From Mesorhizobium sp. L-2-11 (lineage in GTDB: Bacteria > Pseudomonadota > Alphaproteobacteria > Rhizobiales > Rhizobiaceae): a DNA stretch of 64,000 nucleotides. Shown here piece after piece: positions 1 to 9,315 of the stretch. Each line of letters opens with the position of its first letter. Position 1 is the first letter of the stretch. Where the stretch lies: assembly GCF_016756595.1 (NCBI RefSeq), contig NZ_AP023258.1:223751-287750 (forward strand), given 5' to 3'. The notes below the pieces were generated by a model. That model was not told where the DNA came from, made no database searches, and saw only the letters and a list, made by a program, of their open reading frames with translations. Position numbers and translations under genes: made by a program.

Positions 1-1033
1 AGGCAGCACGAGGTTCATAGGACAGCATCGCCATGATCTTTGCAGCGTCCGCGCTGAACGGAGCGTCCGCCTGGAGATGCGCCCATAAGGCGCTAATGCG
101 GATGCCCTCATTGGCGATCCACTTTTTGGCACTTTCCCCGTCGGCTTCAGTCCAGACCTTTCCCTCCTTGTTTAAGGGGTCGCCCTTCTGGTTCCGATCA
201 ACGATTGCTTGATGGTGAATTGCGACCAGATCCCATTGGTCGTTGAAGACCGGCGCCCCGGACGAGCCTCGCTCCGTGTCAGCTGTATAGTGTATGAAAG
301 CCGGATTGATGTTCGGGAATTTCGTTTGGTCGAGCGCCACTATTCGATTTTCACGCACCACCACTTGCTTGGTTCCGCCTTCCGGATGCTGGATGATCGA
401 GACATGCTCGCCCGTGATCCCCTTACCGCTCATCGGGATCAGCGGCAGCACACCGAAGTCGGTTATCGGCGTTCCATCGTGGCCCATCGGTGAGATGGCG
501 ACGATGGTAAAATCAAGATCGACACTCGTATAAAAGGCTTCGATCGGAGCGAAGGGAAAGATGCGGCCACGTCGCTCGACAAAATTCGTGTCGAGTTCGT
601 AGCCAAATTCCGCCAAGCTACGGCTTGCCGTTTCCGGATCAGGAAGGACGTGATTGTTCGTCACCAATAGTGCCGGTGTGACAAGGAAACCAGTCGCATA
701 ATCTGGCGGTCCGCCTGCCATTCCGAGGGTCTTTATGCGGCAGACAGCTTTGGCCGTTTGAACGCCGCGCTCAAAGAAGTTGATGCTGACGATATCGCGC
801 TTGCCGATCAGCCGTTCGAACGCGCTCGGATCGTTGCGATTGATCAGATCGAGCCTAACGGCGATACGATCCGGCCTGTCAGTGCCAAGCACCTTCCCGG
901 GAACGGAGTCCGACGACGCGCTCTTCTTCTTCTTCTGATCAGCAACCGTTTGATGTTCGATCGCCTCCTTGGCCGCCAGACTCGTGTCTCGCTCTATCCT
1001 GAATGCCTTTTTCGCGTCGTCAATCTTTGCCAT
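1..1033 (-). CDS. Trypsin-like serine protease, C-terminus outside the window
   Basis: Predicted serine endopeptidase of the trypsin/V8-like fold. The frame opens at the ATG at 1033, just after a GGTGGGGG ribosome-binding stretch, and runs off the left edge with no stop, leaving 344 codons. The catalytic triad can be placed: His128 in TNNHV, Asp172 or Asp174 in VDLDF, and Ser258 in RGSSGAP. There is no signal peptide, and a lysine run sits at residues 34-37, so the protein is probably cytoplasmic. It is divergent from the phospholipase-D-like gene at 1605. Peptidases of this fold are frequent in bacterial conflict systems; that role here is inference from context. The family call is firm, the substrate unknown. 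Confidence 0.85.
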   Translation of the reverse strand, partial: MAKIDDAKKAFRIERDTSLAAKEAIEHQTVADQKKKKSASSDSVPGKVLGTDRPDRIAVRLDLINRNDPSAFERLIGKRDIVSINFFERGVQTAKAVCRIKTLGMAGGPPDYATGFLVTPALLVTNNHVLPDPETASRSLAEFGYELDTNFVERRGRIFPFAPIEAFYTSVDLDFTIVAISPMGHDGTPITDFGVLPLIPMSGKGITGEHVSIIQHPEGGTKQVVVRENRIVALDQTKFPNINPAFIHYTADTERGSSGAPVFNDQWDLVAIHHQAIVDRNQKGDPLNKEGKVWTEADGESAKKWIANEGIRISALWAHLQADAPFSADAAKIMAMLSYEPRAA

Positions 1034-1604
1034 AGTCCCCCACCTTGCAGTGCGATTCAGTACTTGCTTTCTATCGGTCGAGCAGTTCGTCCGCTGCGAT
1101 CACACAATGCGTTGCTGAGAACGTTGGTCGGCCGCACGCCAGCCGACGAGACATCTGCATCGCAAGCGTGCTGTCGAATTTTGATCTTCTGGAAACCGTA
1201 TGCGATGGCTGCCACCTCCATGTGGCCCGGAGGAGGGAGAAATCACCAATATGAGCTGGAATGTCTATGAAATGATCTAGCATCTTTTCCCCCAAATGCC
1301 GGCACAACGCTAACGTAGCTCTGCAATACGTTTGGCACAAGGTTTGCGTCGAGCAGCAAACAAAGACCCCAAAAAAACTTCCAATTTTGTTGAGCCGGCG
1401 AAAGTTATTTCGCGAATCCAAGTTTTATTTTAGTCGGCAGACGGCGGCACCAGACGATCTTACTTCTCACCATGGGCGTCAGGGATTCTAGGACAATGTC
1501 GAGGCGGAGCTGCAGCTATACTGGCGAGTAAGTTAGTGATACTGATATTGCGGGAGTAAGATTCCGAGAAAAACCAATCGTGGTAACAGCGCGCGGGGGC
1601 GTAA
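1034..1604. other. Intergenic region between divergent protease and PLD genes
   Basis: About 570 bases. Open frames here are short and lack recognisable protein similarity. The region must hold the divergent promoters of the protease and the PLD-like gene, but I cannot place a convincing -35/-10 pair or operator. Confidence 0.5.
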
Positions 1605-3308
1605 ATGACTGAAATCACTTTGAAAGTGTTTGCAAATGCCGACGATGTGCATCTCGTCTGGTCCCACGACAACGACATCCCGGGATGCCTGGGATTTGCC
1701 ATCGAGTGTCGCCGCGGCACCGCCTCTCCCAAATATCTGTCGAACCGCGTCGGGTTCGAAGATGACACGGCAGTAGACAAGGACGGCAACCGGATCACCG
1801 CTCGTTCCTCACAGATTTGGCCGTTCCAACGATATGATTGGACAGACCACGCAGCCGACCTCGGCGACGTCATTGCCTATCGAATCGTCTCAAGGGTCAA
1901 GGGAGCCGGCGGCAAGCTGGAGGACGGGCCGTCGAGCAAGTGGTCGCAGGAGCTGACGCTTTCCGCCGATTGCGGCGACGGCGCCAGCGTGCATTTCAAC
2001 CGCGGCTATGTGCTGTCGCAGTTCATGGCGCGTTACATGAAACGCAAGGGGATCACGCTCGAGGAACTGAAGAAAACCGCCGTCATCGTCAGCAAGAAGG
2101 TCGACCGTGAGGCGAGGGCCTTCCTCGGAGGGACATTGCGCGAGACAATGCTGAAGATGATGGCAGACGTGGCAGCCGATGATGGCCTGGAACTCCATGC
2201 CGCGTTTTATGAACTCAGCGACGAGGAACTCATCGACGGGCTCTGCGCGATCGGCAAGAGTGCGAAGATCGTTCTGGCAAATGGAAGCGTCAAGGCCGAA
2301 GGCGAGGACGAAAATGCGGATGCGCGAAAGCGTCTGGGCGGTGCGGGTGTTGTGGTGCACGATCGCTTTCTCGCGCCGAAAGCGCTGGCCCACAACAAGT
2401 TCGTGGTCGTGGGCCGCCTCACGGATGAGAAGTTCGAGCCGGCGAAGGTATGGACGGGGAGCACGAATTGGACGCCGACGGGGCTCTGCACGCAGCTCAA
2501 CAACGGCATCATGCTCGATCATCCCAGGTTGGCGCAGCGCTACGAAGAGCAGTTTAAGCTGCTTATCGACGCAAAGAGCTCGGTTTCTGACGACTTGCTG
2601 GCATCGAACAATGCGCCCGAGCGCGACATCAAGTTCGGCACCGGTACGGTCGACAGCTGGTTCTCAAGCCTAGGCGACGAAATCGATATCAAGGAACTGA
2701 TCAAGCTAGTGGAGGGTGCGCAACAGGGGGTGTTCTTTGTGATGTTTCAACCGGGTAACGAGCCGGTACGAACATTGCTCAGGATTCAAGAGGAAAAGAA
2801 ACTCTACGTGCGCGGCGTAGCGACCCGATTCACCGGCAAAGGTCTAGAGGAGTTCAAGCTGCTGAAGGCGAAACCCGAGGACTTTTTCCTCGATGCGGCG
2901 CAGGATACCGGCGTCGAGAAACCGGTCGGACAATGGGCGGTGGAAGGCACGGCGGCTGATTTTACATCGGCCATCGGTCACGCCATCACGCATTCGAAAG
3001 TGCTGGTGATCGACCCATTCGGTGACGATCCCGTAGTTGTCACGGGCTCGCACAATTTTTCGCATGCGGCGAGCGCCGGCAATGATGAGAACTTCATCGT
3101 CATTCGCGGCCACAAGATGATCGCCATGCATTATGCCATCAACGCCATGCAGACCTATAGCCACTATCGCTGGCGGGCCTATCTCGCGGAGGCGGCGAAG
3201 GAGAAGAAGAATCCCTTCGAGTACCTCTCACGCGATCCACAATGGCAAAAGCGTCGGACTACCGGCGAAACCAAGCGAATGCTGGCATTCTGGATGGCCG
3301 GCGCTTAG
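1605..3308 (+). CDS. Phospholipase D-like (two HKD motifs) protein
   Basis: 567-residue protein of the phospholipase D superfamily, whose members cleave or transfer phosphodiester bonds in lipids or nucleic acids. The N-terminal ~110 residues look like a β-sandwich (fibronectin III-like) module. Two HKD half-sites follow: HNKFVVV at about residue 263 with GSTNWTP at about 284, and HSKVLVID at about 463 with GSHNFSHA at about 481. Both keep His, Lys and Asn, so the enzyme should be active. No signal peptide or membrane helix is seen, so action is probably intracellular. The ATG at 1605 follows a GCGGGGGCG stretch. It diverges from the trypsin-like protease and is followed by a membrane protein. 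Whether it is a nuclease, a phospholipase or an immune effector cannot be told from sequence. Confidence 0.85.
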   Translation: MTEITLKVFANADDVHLVWSHDNDIPGCLGFAIECRRGTASPKYLSNRVGFEDDTAVDKDGNRITARSSQIWPFQRYDWTDHAADLGDVIAYRIVSRVKGAGGKLEDGPSSKWSQELTLSADCGDGASVHFNRGYVLSQFMARYMKRKGITLEELKKTAVIVSKKVDREARAFLGGTLRETMLKMMADVAADDGLELHAAFYELSDEELIDGLCAIGKSAKIVLANGSVKAEGEDENADARKRLGGAGVVVHDRFLAPKALAHNKFVVVGRLTDEKFEPAKVWTGSTNWTPTGLCTQLNNGIMLDHPRLAQRYEEQFKLLIDAKSSVSDDLLASNNAPERDIKFGTGTVDSWFSSLGDEIDIKELIKLVEGAQQGVFFVMFQPGNEPVRTLLRIQEEKKLYVRGVATRFTGKGLEEFKLLKAKPEDFFLDAAQDTGVEKPVGQWAVEGTAADFTSAIGHAITHSKVLVIDPFGDDPVVVTGSHNFSHAASAGNDENFIVIRGHKMIAMHYAINAMQTYSHYRWRAYLAEAAKEKKNPFEYLSRDPQWQKRRTTGETKRMLAFWMAGA

Positions 3309-3410
3309 AGCGATCGGGCTTTTTCCAGCATGTGATTGGTGCGAACGCCATATGGGATTCGACCAGTCGTGCCGAAATCTATCCCGCACACCGGCAAGGG
3401 GGGATGACGC

Positions 3411-3962
3411 ATGCCAGCGCTAGAATTCAAAGACATATCGGACTTGATCGCAAAATGGATAAGCATAATTGCGGCAATTTTAGGTGGATTTATCTGGCTT
3501 AATACTTATGTCGATAGCAAGAGAGATGAAATATCAGGGCGCCAGCAGGAGAGCATAAAGTTCTTCAGAGAATATAACAGCCCCGAATCATTGAAGCTTA
3601 GGCAGGAGTTTTTTGACGTGAAGCTAGCGACCCGTAGCGAAGTTGATCAAAAACTTTCATCGCTTAGAGGGGATACGAATGCGGCGATGGCACAAGCGGA
3701 GCACTTGATCCGCAGCACCGCGATGAAGATCATCATAGATCAAAAAAAAGGCTTCGATATGCGAAGGCTGATTGAAATGTTCGACCAGGTTGAAGCCTGT
3801 GTCGACCTCAATGTCTGCGACAGGGATGTAATTTATCGGTTCTTCAATGCAGATGCCTACGAAATTCGATATATTCTCATGGACTTCATAGATCAAATCA
3901 AACTTACCCGCCCTGGTTTTGGCAAAGGAATCGATGCGCTCTCCTACAAACCGAAAGATTGA
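3411..3962 (+). CDS. Small membrane-anchored protein of unknown function
   Basis: 183 residues. A hydrophobic segment at about residues 17-34 (ISIIAAILGGFIWLN) predicts one N-terminal transmembrane helix. A charged, helical cytoplasmic domain of about 145 residues follows and ends in Lys-Pro-Lys-Asp. I recognise no catalytic motif; the layout resembles DUF4760-type one-helix proteins, but I would not name the family. The ATG at 3411 follows a GGGGGG stretch. It lies 102 bases after the PLD-like gene and in the same direction, so the two may be cotranscribed. The sequence is AT-richer than its neighbours, a hint of separate transfer. Confidence 0.65.
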   Translation: MPALEFKDISDLIAKWISIIAAILGGFIWLNTYVDSKRDEISGRQQESIKFFREYNSPESLKLRQEFFDVKLATRSEVDQKLSSLRGDTNAAMAQAEHLIRSTAMKIIIDQKKGFDMRRLIEMFDQVEACVDLNVCDRDVIYRFFNADAYEIRYILMDFIDQIKLTRPGFGKGIDALSYKPKD

Positions 3963-4073
3963 GGTGCATCATAATACTTGCGCCACTCTTGCACTTGACC
4001 TACACTTTGTGTCTGCTTTCTGCTCCTCGCGTGCCTTGCGAAGCGGAGAAGGGTATGGCAGCGTGGGGGCGCG

Positions 4074-4685
4074 ATGGCTGAGGTGTCGCTTGAACGGCCG
4101 GTCGAAGATGCTACCGCGCCCGATGATTTGGACGCTTCGCCTGTCGACAAACTCGTGATGATTATCCGCCACGCCGAAAAGCCGCTTCCGGATCGGCCGG
4201 ATGCCGGGGTGACTGAACTCGGCGAGGAAGACGACAAATCCCTTACGGTCCGTGGGTGGCAGCGCGCTGGGGCTTTGGCCTGCCTCTTTTGCAGTCCGCC
4301 GACCCCGCTTCATATTCCGAAATCAATTGTCGCCTCGGCGCCTGTCAAACAGGACGGCAGCGGCACCCGCAATCTGCGGCCGACACAGACGATTTCGCCG
4401 CTCGCCTTGCGTCTGCAGATCGAACCTGACACCCGCTTTTCAAAAGGCCAGGTGGACCTCGCTGGCCCCCTGATTGCCATGCAAGGCTCGCCGACACTAG
4501 TGTGCTGGCAGCACGAATCCATCCCCCGTCTCGCCGCCGCCATTGTCAAACGCGGCGGCGTCGCGCCACGCCTGTGGGATCACGAGGATTACGACAGCAT
4601 CTGGATGCTTGGCTATTCCGCGTCCTCGGCTAGGTGGGTATTCATGCGCGCCCGCCAGGGTTTGCTCCTCGGGGACAAGAGATGA
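4074..4685 (+). CDS. Histidine phosphatase superfamily protein
   Basis: 203 residues. The phosphohistidine motif RHAEKP is at residues 32-37 (Arg32-His33), preceded by the hydrophobic strand LVMII, and a second conserved His lies in CWQHES near residue 145. This is the RHG-motif phosphatase fold (phosphoglycerate mutase/SixA-like). It is not close to glycolytic mutases, and the length suits a stand-alone phosphatase. The stop codon overlaps the next ATG (ATGA at 4682), so it is translationally coupled to the zinc-ribbon membrane protein, suggesting that the two act together. The substrate is unknown. It has no export signal, so it should be cytoplasmic. Confidence 0.8.
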   Translation: MAEVSLERPVEDATAPDDLDASPVDKLVMIIRHAEKPLPDRPDAGVTELGEEDDKSLTVRGWQRAGALACLFCSPPTPLHIPKSIVASAPVKQDGSGTRNLRPTQTISPLALRLQIEPDTRFSKGQVDLAGPLIAMQGSPTLVCWQHESIPRLAAAIVKRGGVAPRLWDHEDYDSIWMLGYSASSARWVFMRARQGLLLGDKR

Positions 4686-5779
4686 CGCAGCCCGTTGCCG
4701 ACGCCAGACCGGAAAAATCCTGCCCGAGGTGCCAGAGCACGATAGCCAAGGCAGCGGTGGTTTGCCCAGTCTGTCAGTCCGACATTGCGGAGCAGAAACA
4801 GAATGGCTTCGTAACTTTTGCGAGATTCCTCAAAGACTGGATCGGATTCCCGACCGCCGTCGTCGCGGCGGTGGCCCTCATCGGACCGGCAACCAACGCT
4901 GTTCTCGCCTATCGCGGCAAAGACGGCGCTACCCTTACGCTGAAATATGTTGGACAGAACATCGTCAACATCGGCCTCGACGACACCCCAGTTACAGAGC
5001 AGCCGAACGAAGTCTTCGCTTACATCCCCTATGTGCGGCAGGTTCTGGTGAACAGCGGGCTGTCGCCAGCCACTATCCAGACCGCATTTACCTGCTATCG
5101 CAGTGAGAACGGCGTGGGACAATTCGTCGGGAACTTCTATTTCATAGATCTGCGAATGCAGAAGAGACTCGCTGATGACCCCAAACTGGGCCCGGGGGAG
5201 TCGGTTCTGGTCGATATCGTGGTACGAGACATTTCTCCGATTGACACTACCGTGATGACTTTTCCGGCGTCAGACACCTGTACGCTTCCGTATACGGACA
5301 AGTACGGCACCCATACATTCAGCTTCCCTGCGGCGCTCGAGAGCGGGACCCCTTCCCTGTTCAGCCTCGATGCCCCTGAAGATAGAAGGGTAGCTTTACG
5401 AGAAAAGTTCTGCCCGAACATGGTCAGGGGGCTGCACCTGGGATCTGAGTCGGTCGACTGCGTCGACGACTCCCATGTCTTCGCGATCGAGCCGGTCTAC
5501 CTTTGGCAGGACGGCCTCCAGCGGGTCCTCCGACAGTCCGGTGGCTTTCACCAGATCACGCAAGGCGGGGCGACACGCGCTCCGGGATTGGTGCTGACCG
5601 GCTGTTCTGCACCCAACTGCTCGCAGCAAGAACAAGAGATGCGGCAGGCGCTCCGGTCGTTCACGCCTGCAGTGGCTGTGTGGCTATGCCCTCCCGAAGT
5701 CGACGGCCCTAATGCGCCGGCGACAATCGATTTCAAAAAAGATTGTCCGCCAGTCGAGTTTTCTGCGGCACCGCCGTGA
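4682..5779 (+). CDS. Zinc-ribbon membrane protein coupled to the phosphatase
   Basis: 365 residues when started at the ATG at 4682, chosen because it overlaps the upstream stop as ATGA. Two CxxC knuckles at Cys14/Cys17 and Cys28/Cys31 form a zinc ribbon. A hydrophobic segment at about residues 48-70 is a probable membrane helix. The remaining ~290 residues look β-rich and contain several cysteines (for example DTCTLPY and GCSAPNCSQQ), consistent with a domain outside the membrane. I do not recognise the C-terminal family. The tight coupling to the phosphatase suggests a two-component membrane/phosphatase unit, but no function is known to me. Confidence 0.7.
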   Translation: MTQPVADARPEKSCPRCQSTIAKAAVVCPVCQSDIAEQKQNGFVTFARFLKDWIGFPTAVVAAVALIGPATNAVLAYRGKDGATLTLKYVGQNIVNIGLDDTPVTEQPNEVFAYIPYVRQVLVNSGLSPATIQTAFTCYRSENGVGQFVGNFYFIDLRMQKRLADDPKLGPGESVLVDIVVRDISPIDTTVMTFPASDTCTLPYTDKYGTHTFSFPAALESGTPSLFSLDAPEDRRVALREKFCPNMVRGLHLGSESVDCVDDSHVFAIEPVYLWQDGLQRVLRQSGGFHQITQGGATRAPGLVLTGCSAPNCSQQEQEMRQALRSFTPAVAVWLCPPEVDGPNAPATIDFKKDCPPVEFSAAPP

Positions 5780-5830
5780 ATGTGCCTGCCGTGATCTTCA
5801 TGCCGCGACAGAATCACCGTCCCCAGGCCC

Positions 5831-6110
5831 TCACGGACGAACGCGGATGTTCGTCTTCCCCGAGCGTCGCTCGGTCGGGTTGAAGGCGGAAACGGCATCG
5901 TCGAGGGTCGAGATGTTGCCGATGTTCGTCCGCAGTCGTCCGTCCCGCACCCGCTGGACGATCTCACCCAGTTGAGCACGATCGGACTCGACAACGAAGT
6001 CGACCGCCAGGCCATTGACGGGCCGCGCGTCGGGCGGCCCGACGCGCGGTCACCAGTGTCCCTCCGGCTCGAACCAGGCCTGCGGACCGCTTCTGGATGT
6101 CGCCGCCGAC
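5831..6110 (-). pseudogene. C-terminal fragment of a zinc-type alcohol dehydrogenase-like oxidoreductase
   Basis: The minus strand reads ESDRAQLGEIVQRVRDGRL, then TNIGNISTLDDAVSAFNP, then ERRSGKTNIRVRP before a stop at 5831-5833. This is the typical C-terminus of NADP-dependent medium-chain quinone/alcohol oxidoreductases. A further piece, GGDIQKRSAGLVRAGGTLV, lies just upstream in another frame, so at least one frameshift separates them. No N-terminal half is visible. It is a decayed gene remnant between the zinc-ribbon gene and the Toprim remnant. Confidence 0.75.
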
Positions 6111-6265
6111 GCCACAACATGCATTTTGAGCCCGTACTCGATGTTCCAGGTCTTCGGGACGTCGCCCGGAAATCGAGATGCCGAGGTTGCTTGGGAATTC
6201 GGCGCCCTTGTCGGTTCGGGGTGGGCCAGCATGGATGACTTCCGGCCCGGGGCCCGGCGCAGGCA

Positions 6266-6872
6266 GACGTTTCTGATTGCACCGAAGGAACGTCTGACGC
6301 GCGGATACTGCGGCACAGACTGGACTTGTTGGAACCCGACGTCTCCGATTTTTTCCGCTTCATAGACGTTAATGAGAGGCATCCGTTCTCCGGGACCGGC
6401 AACCTCATGAAGTTTGCCGAAGGTCTCGTCCGAATTGATGTCCAGAACCAGGTCATCGTGCTCCTGGACAACGACGCGGAAGGCGTTGATGTCCGCCAGA
6501 AATTGCTGAGACTGGGCATGCCCAGCAACATGCGGGCCATGGTGCTGCCTGACGACGAGTCCTTCAGGAAGTTCCCCACGAAGGGACATGACGGAAGTTC
6601 GAGAGCGACATCAACGGCCGCGCGGCTGCAATCGAATGCTACCTGGACCTCAATCTTCTAGGCCGCCCCCCGGCGCATGTCATGTGGAGCAATTTCAAAA
6701 AAGACGTCGGGAGCTGGCAGGGCGCGCTCGAGCACAAAGAGTCGTATGTGGACGGTTTTCTCGAGTTGAAACGCGAAACCCACAAAGACTACGTTACGAC
6801 CTGACAAAAATTTCAAAAGTATTGCGTTGCCTGATTGAAGAGGCCACGAGCCTCAGTTGCACATCGGTATAG
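6266..6872 (+). pseudogene. Decayed Toprim protein (HEPN/Toprim-associated type)
   Basis: A Toprim fold can be read across frameshifts. TEGTSDARILRHRLDLLEPD carries the Toprim glutamate and DVSDFFRFIDV follows; IVLLDNDAEG carries the Asp-x-Asp pair near 6467. After about 6590 the frame shifts to INGRAAAIECYLDLNLLG and HVMWSNFKKDVGSWQGALE, then shifts again to YDLTKISKVLRCLIEEATSL. This order resembles proteins annotated as HEPN/Toprim-associated, which are common in defence islands. The upstream HEPN-side half is missing and no start codon remains, so it should be inactive. Recognition of the Toprim part is good; the HEPN label is from memory of the family. Confidence 0.65.
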
Positions 6873-7014
6873 CCGCGCTGACCATCCAGGGAATTACGAG
6901 CCGGCCCCACTGGGGTTAGACCTCACCAATAGTTCTTGTGCTTAACTTGACGGACAGCTGGATCTTTCTGAGAGACACTACTATTTTGTACGTTAATCCC
7001 GGGGCAGTGCAAGA

Positions 7015-9315
7015 ATGAAGGCGTTTTTCGCGTATCCATCATCCGAACGAGACGTGATTGAGGCGATCCACTCGGCCAAGCAGTCACTTAGCCAATCACG
7101 GCGGGATCTCGAGGTCACCCTGTGGCAGGAAAACGACATTTCTGGCCGACCACTGACGGACCCGATTTTCGAGGCGATTTCCGAGTCGGACATGCTTTTC
7201 GCCGACGTGACGACCATGAACTTCAACGTCACGTTTGAGATCGCATACGCCATAGGGCTCGGGAAGCGCGTGCATCTGGTCCGAGACCAGAACATCGCCC
7301 GCGAGGCGTCCCTGATTACGAAAATCGGCATCTTCGACACTTTGGGCTTCACCACCTACTCGGAAGGCCATGGTCTCGCCAGGATCCTTCAAGGCGCCAC
7401 GCCAGAGAACCCCTTACCCCTCAAGGTTGAACCAAACAAAAAAGCGCCCGTCTATATCTTGAACACCCCCACGTCCAACGCGCCGATGCTGGCGATAGGC
7501 GCCAGGGTTAAAAAATCCCGCCTCGGCTTCCGGAGCTTTATACCGCAAGAGGAAATCAGGATGTCGGCGAGCAAGGCCGTAGTCGACATCTCGGCCTGCA
7601 TGGGCGTCATCGTACCGCTGTTGCAGCCTAGTTTCGTCGACGCCGACATCCACAACGTGCGCGCGGCATTCATCGCCGGTCTCGCGTTTGGGCTGGGCAA
7701 GGTGACCCTGATCCTGCAGCCGCCCGACGGACCCGCGCCGCTCGACGTCCGGGACATGGTCAAGACGTTCTCCCATGCCGAGGACATCGCGGAGTTCATC
7801 AATGAGTTTGCCCTCGACGTGACCGAGCGAATGCAGGCCGACGACCCCCTTGCCGTGCCGAAAGGCTCATTTCTATCGGAACTGTCGATAGGAGATGCCG
7901 TTGCTGAGAACGAGTTCCAGACCCTGGCCAGATACTACCTGAGGACGGATCAGTACGGCCGGGCTTCCCGTGGCGAGGTCAACCTTGTGGTCGGGCGAAA
8001 GGGGGCTGGAAAGACGGCGCTTTTCTCCCAGCTTCGAAATGAGAAGCGCGCCAAGGTTCAGAACATCGTGGTTGACCTCAAGCCCGAGGGCTACCAGCTC
8101 ATCCGTCTCAAGGAGGACGTCCTCGACTACCTGGCCGAGGGCGCTCGAACACACTTGATCACTGCTTTGTTCGAGTATGTTCTCTACCTGGAGATTTGCT
8201 ACAAGGTCCTCGAGAAGGACAAGACCAAATATATGCGGGACGGCAGGCTCTACGACCCTTATCTGGCCCTGCAAAAAGCCTACGAGTCGGGCGACGCCAG
8301 CGAGGGGGACTTTTCCGAGCGGCTGCAAGCGCTCTCCCGGTCTCTCGTCGAGGGCTTCAAGCGCACTTACGGGCAGTCAGACCGGGAACAGCGGCTGACG
8401 TCGGCCCAGGTTACGGAGCTTGTTTACAAGCACAATATCAAAGATGTGCGCGAAGCGCTCTCGGCGTATCTCGAGTTCAAGGACAGCGTGTGGGTCCTCT
8501 TCGACAATCTCGACAAGGGGTGGTCGGCGCACGGGCTGAACGACGAGGACGTCACAATCCTCCGAGCTTTGATAGACGCGGCGCGTAAGATCCAGCGCCA
8601 AATGCAATCGGACGAGCACGACTTCCATTGTGTTGTCTTCGTGCGAAACGACGTCTACCAGCTCCTCGTCGAAGCGTCTGCCGACTATGGCAAAGAGAGC
8701 CGCGCGGTGCTCGATTGGACCGAGCCCGACGTGCTGCGTGAGATGTTGCGCCGCCGGCTCATATCCGGCCTCTTTCCGCCCAAAACCCCTTTCGAGAAGG
8801 TGTGGTCGAGTGTCGCCATCAGCCACTACAGAGGCGAGGAGACGTCGAGCTTTCTGATTGAGCGGTCGCTGATGCGGCCGCGCAATCTAATCAAGCTTAT
8901 CAGCCATTGCCGCGGTTTCGCTGTCGGGCTTGGGCACGAGAAGATCGAGCAGGACGACATCGAAAAGGGCCTCAGGAGCTATTCCTTGGACCTCATCACC
9001 GACGCGGACCAGGAGCTCACTGACATTCTCGGCGCTGACACCACGCTGATCTACCACTTCATCGGGGAAGGAGAGAGCTTCAGCCGCGACCAGCTTGAGA
9101 AGATATGCCGTGGAGCCGAGATCGCACCTGAGAAAATCGAGAGCGTGATTGAGTTCCTTCTTTACTACGGCTTCATGGGTATCCACCACACCGAGAGAAC
9201 GACGTATATCTTCAATGTGAACTACGACATGAAGCACTTGAAGGTTCTAGAGAAAAAGGCGGGCGCGAATGTGACCTACACGCTTAGCCCGGCTTTCCAT
9301 GCCGGATTGAATTGA
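7015..9315 (+). CDS. Tandem TIR/deoxyribosyltransferase-like domains fused to P-loop ATPase
   Basis: 766 residues. Residues 1-~125 (MKAFFAYPSSERDVIEAI... with SDMLFADVTT) and ~140-285 (AVVDISACMGVIVPL, FIAGLAFGLGK) look like two Rossmann-type sensor or NAD/nucleotide-hydrolase domains of the TIR/nucleoside 2-deoxyribosyltransferase kind. A P-loop ATPase follows, with Walker A GRKGAGKTA at about 327-335 and a Walker B-like strand VWVLFDNLD at about 493. It resembles the Sll1717 family of P-loop ATPases and ends in a helical winged-helix-like region. Fusion of a TIR-like module to a signalling ATPase is typical of bacterial immune or suicide proteins. That role is inference; no immune protein of this exact layout is known to me. 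The ATG at 7015 is the first in frame. The gene is intact among decayed neighbours. Confidence 0.7.
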   Translation: MKAFFAYPSSERDVIEAIHSAKQSLSQSRRDLEVTLWQENDISGRPLTDPIFEAISESDMLFADVTTMNFNVTFEIAYAIGLGKRVHLVRDQNIAREASLITKIGIFDTLGFTTYSEGHGLARILQGATPENPLPLKVEPNKKAPVYILNTPTSNAPMLAIGARVKKSRLGFRSFIPQEEIRMSASKAVVDISACMGVIVPLLQPSFVDADIHNVRAAFIAGLAFGLGKVTLILQPPDGPAPLDVRDMVKTFSHAEDIAEFINEFALDVTERMQADDPLAVPKGSFLSELSIGDAVAENEFQTLARYYLRTDQYGRASRGEVNLVVGRKGAGKTALFSQLRNEKRAKVQNIVVDLKPEGYQLIRLKEDVLDYLAEGARTHLITALFEYVLYLEICYKVLEKDKTKYMRDGRLYDPYLALQKAYESGDASEGDFSERLQALSRSLVEGFKRTYGQSDREQRLTSAQVTELVYKHNIKDVREALSAYLEFKDSVWVLFDNLDKGWSAHGLNDEDVTILRALIDAARKIQRQMQSDEHDFHCVVFVRNDVYQLLVEASADYGKESRAVLDWTEPDVLREMLRRRLISGLFPPKTPFEKVWSSVAISHYRGEETSSFLIERSLMRPRNLIKLISHCRGFAVGLGHEKIEQDDIEKGLRSYSLDLITDADQELTDILGADTTLIYHFIGEGESFSRDQLEKICRGAEIAPEKIESVIEFLLYYGFMGIHHTERTTYIFNVNYDMKHLKVLEKKAGANVTYTLSPAFHAGLN

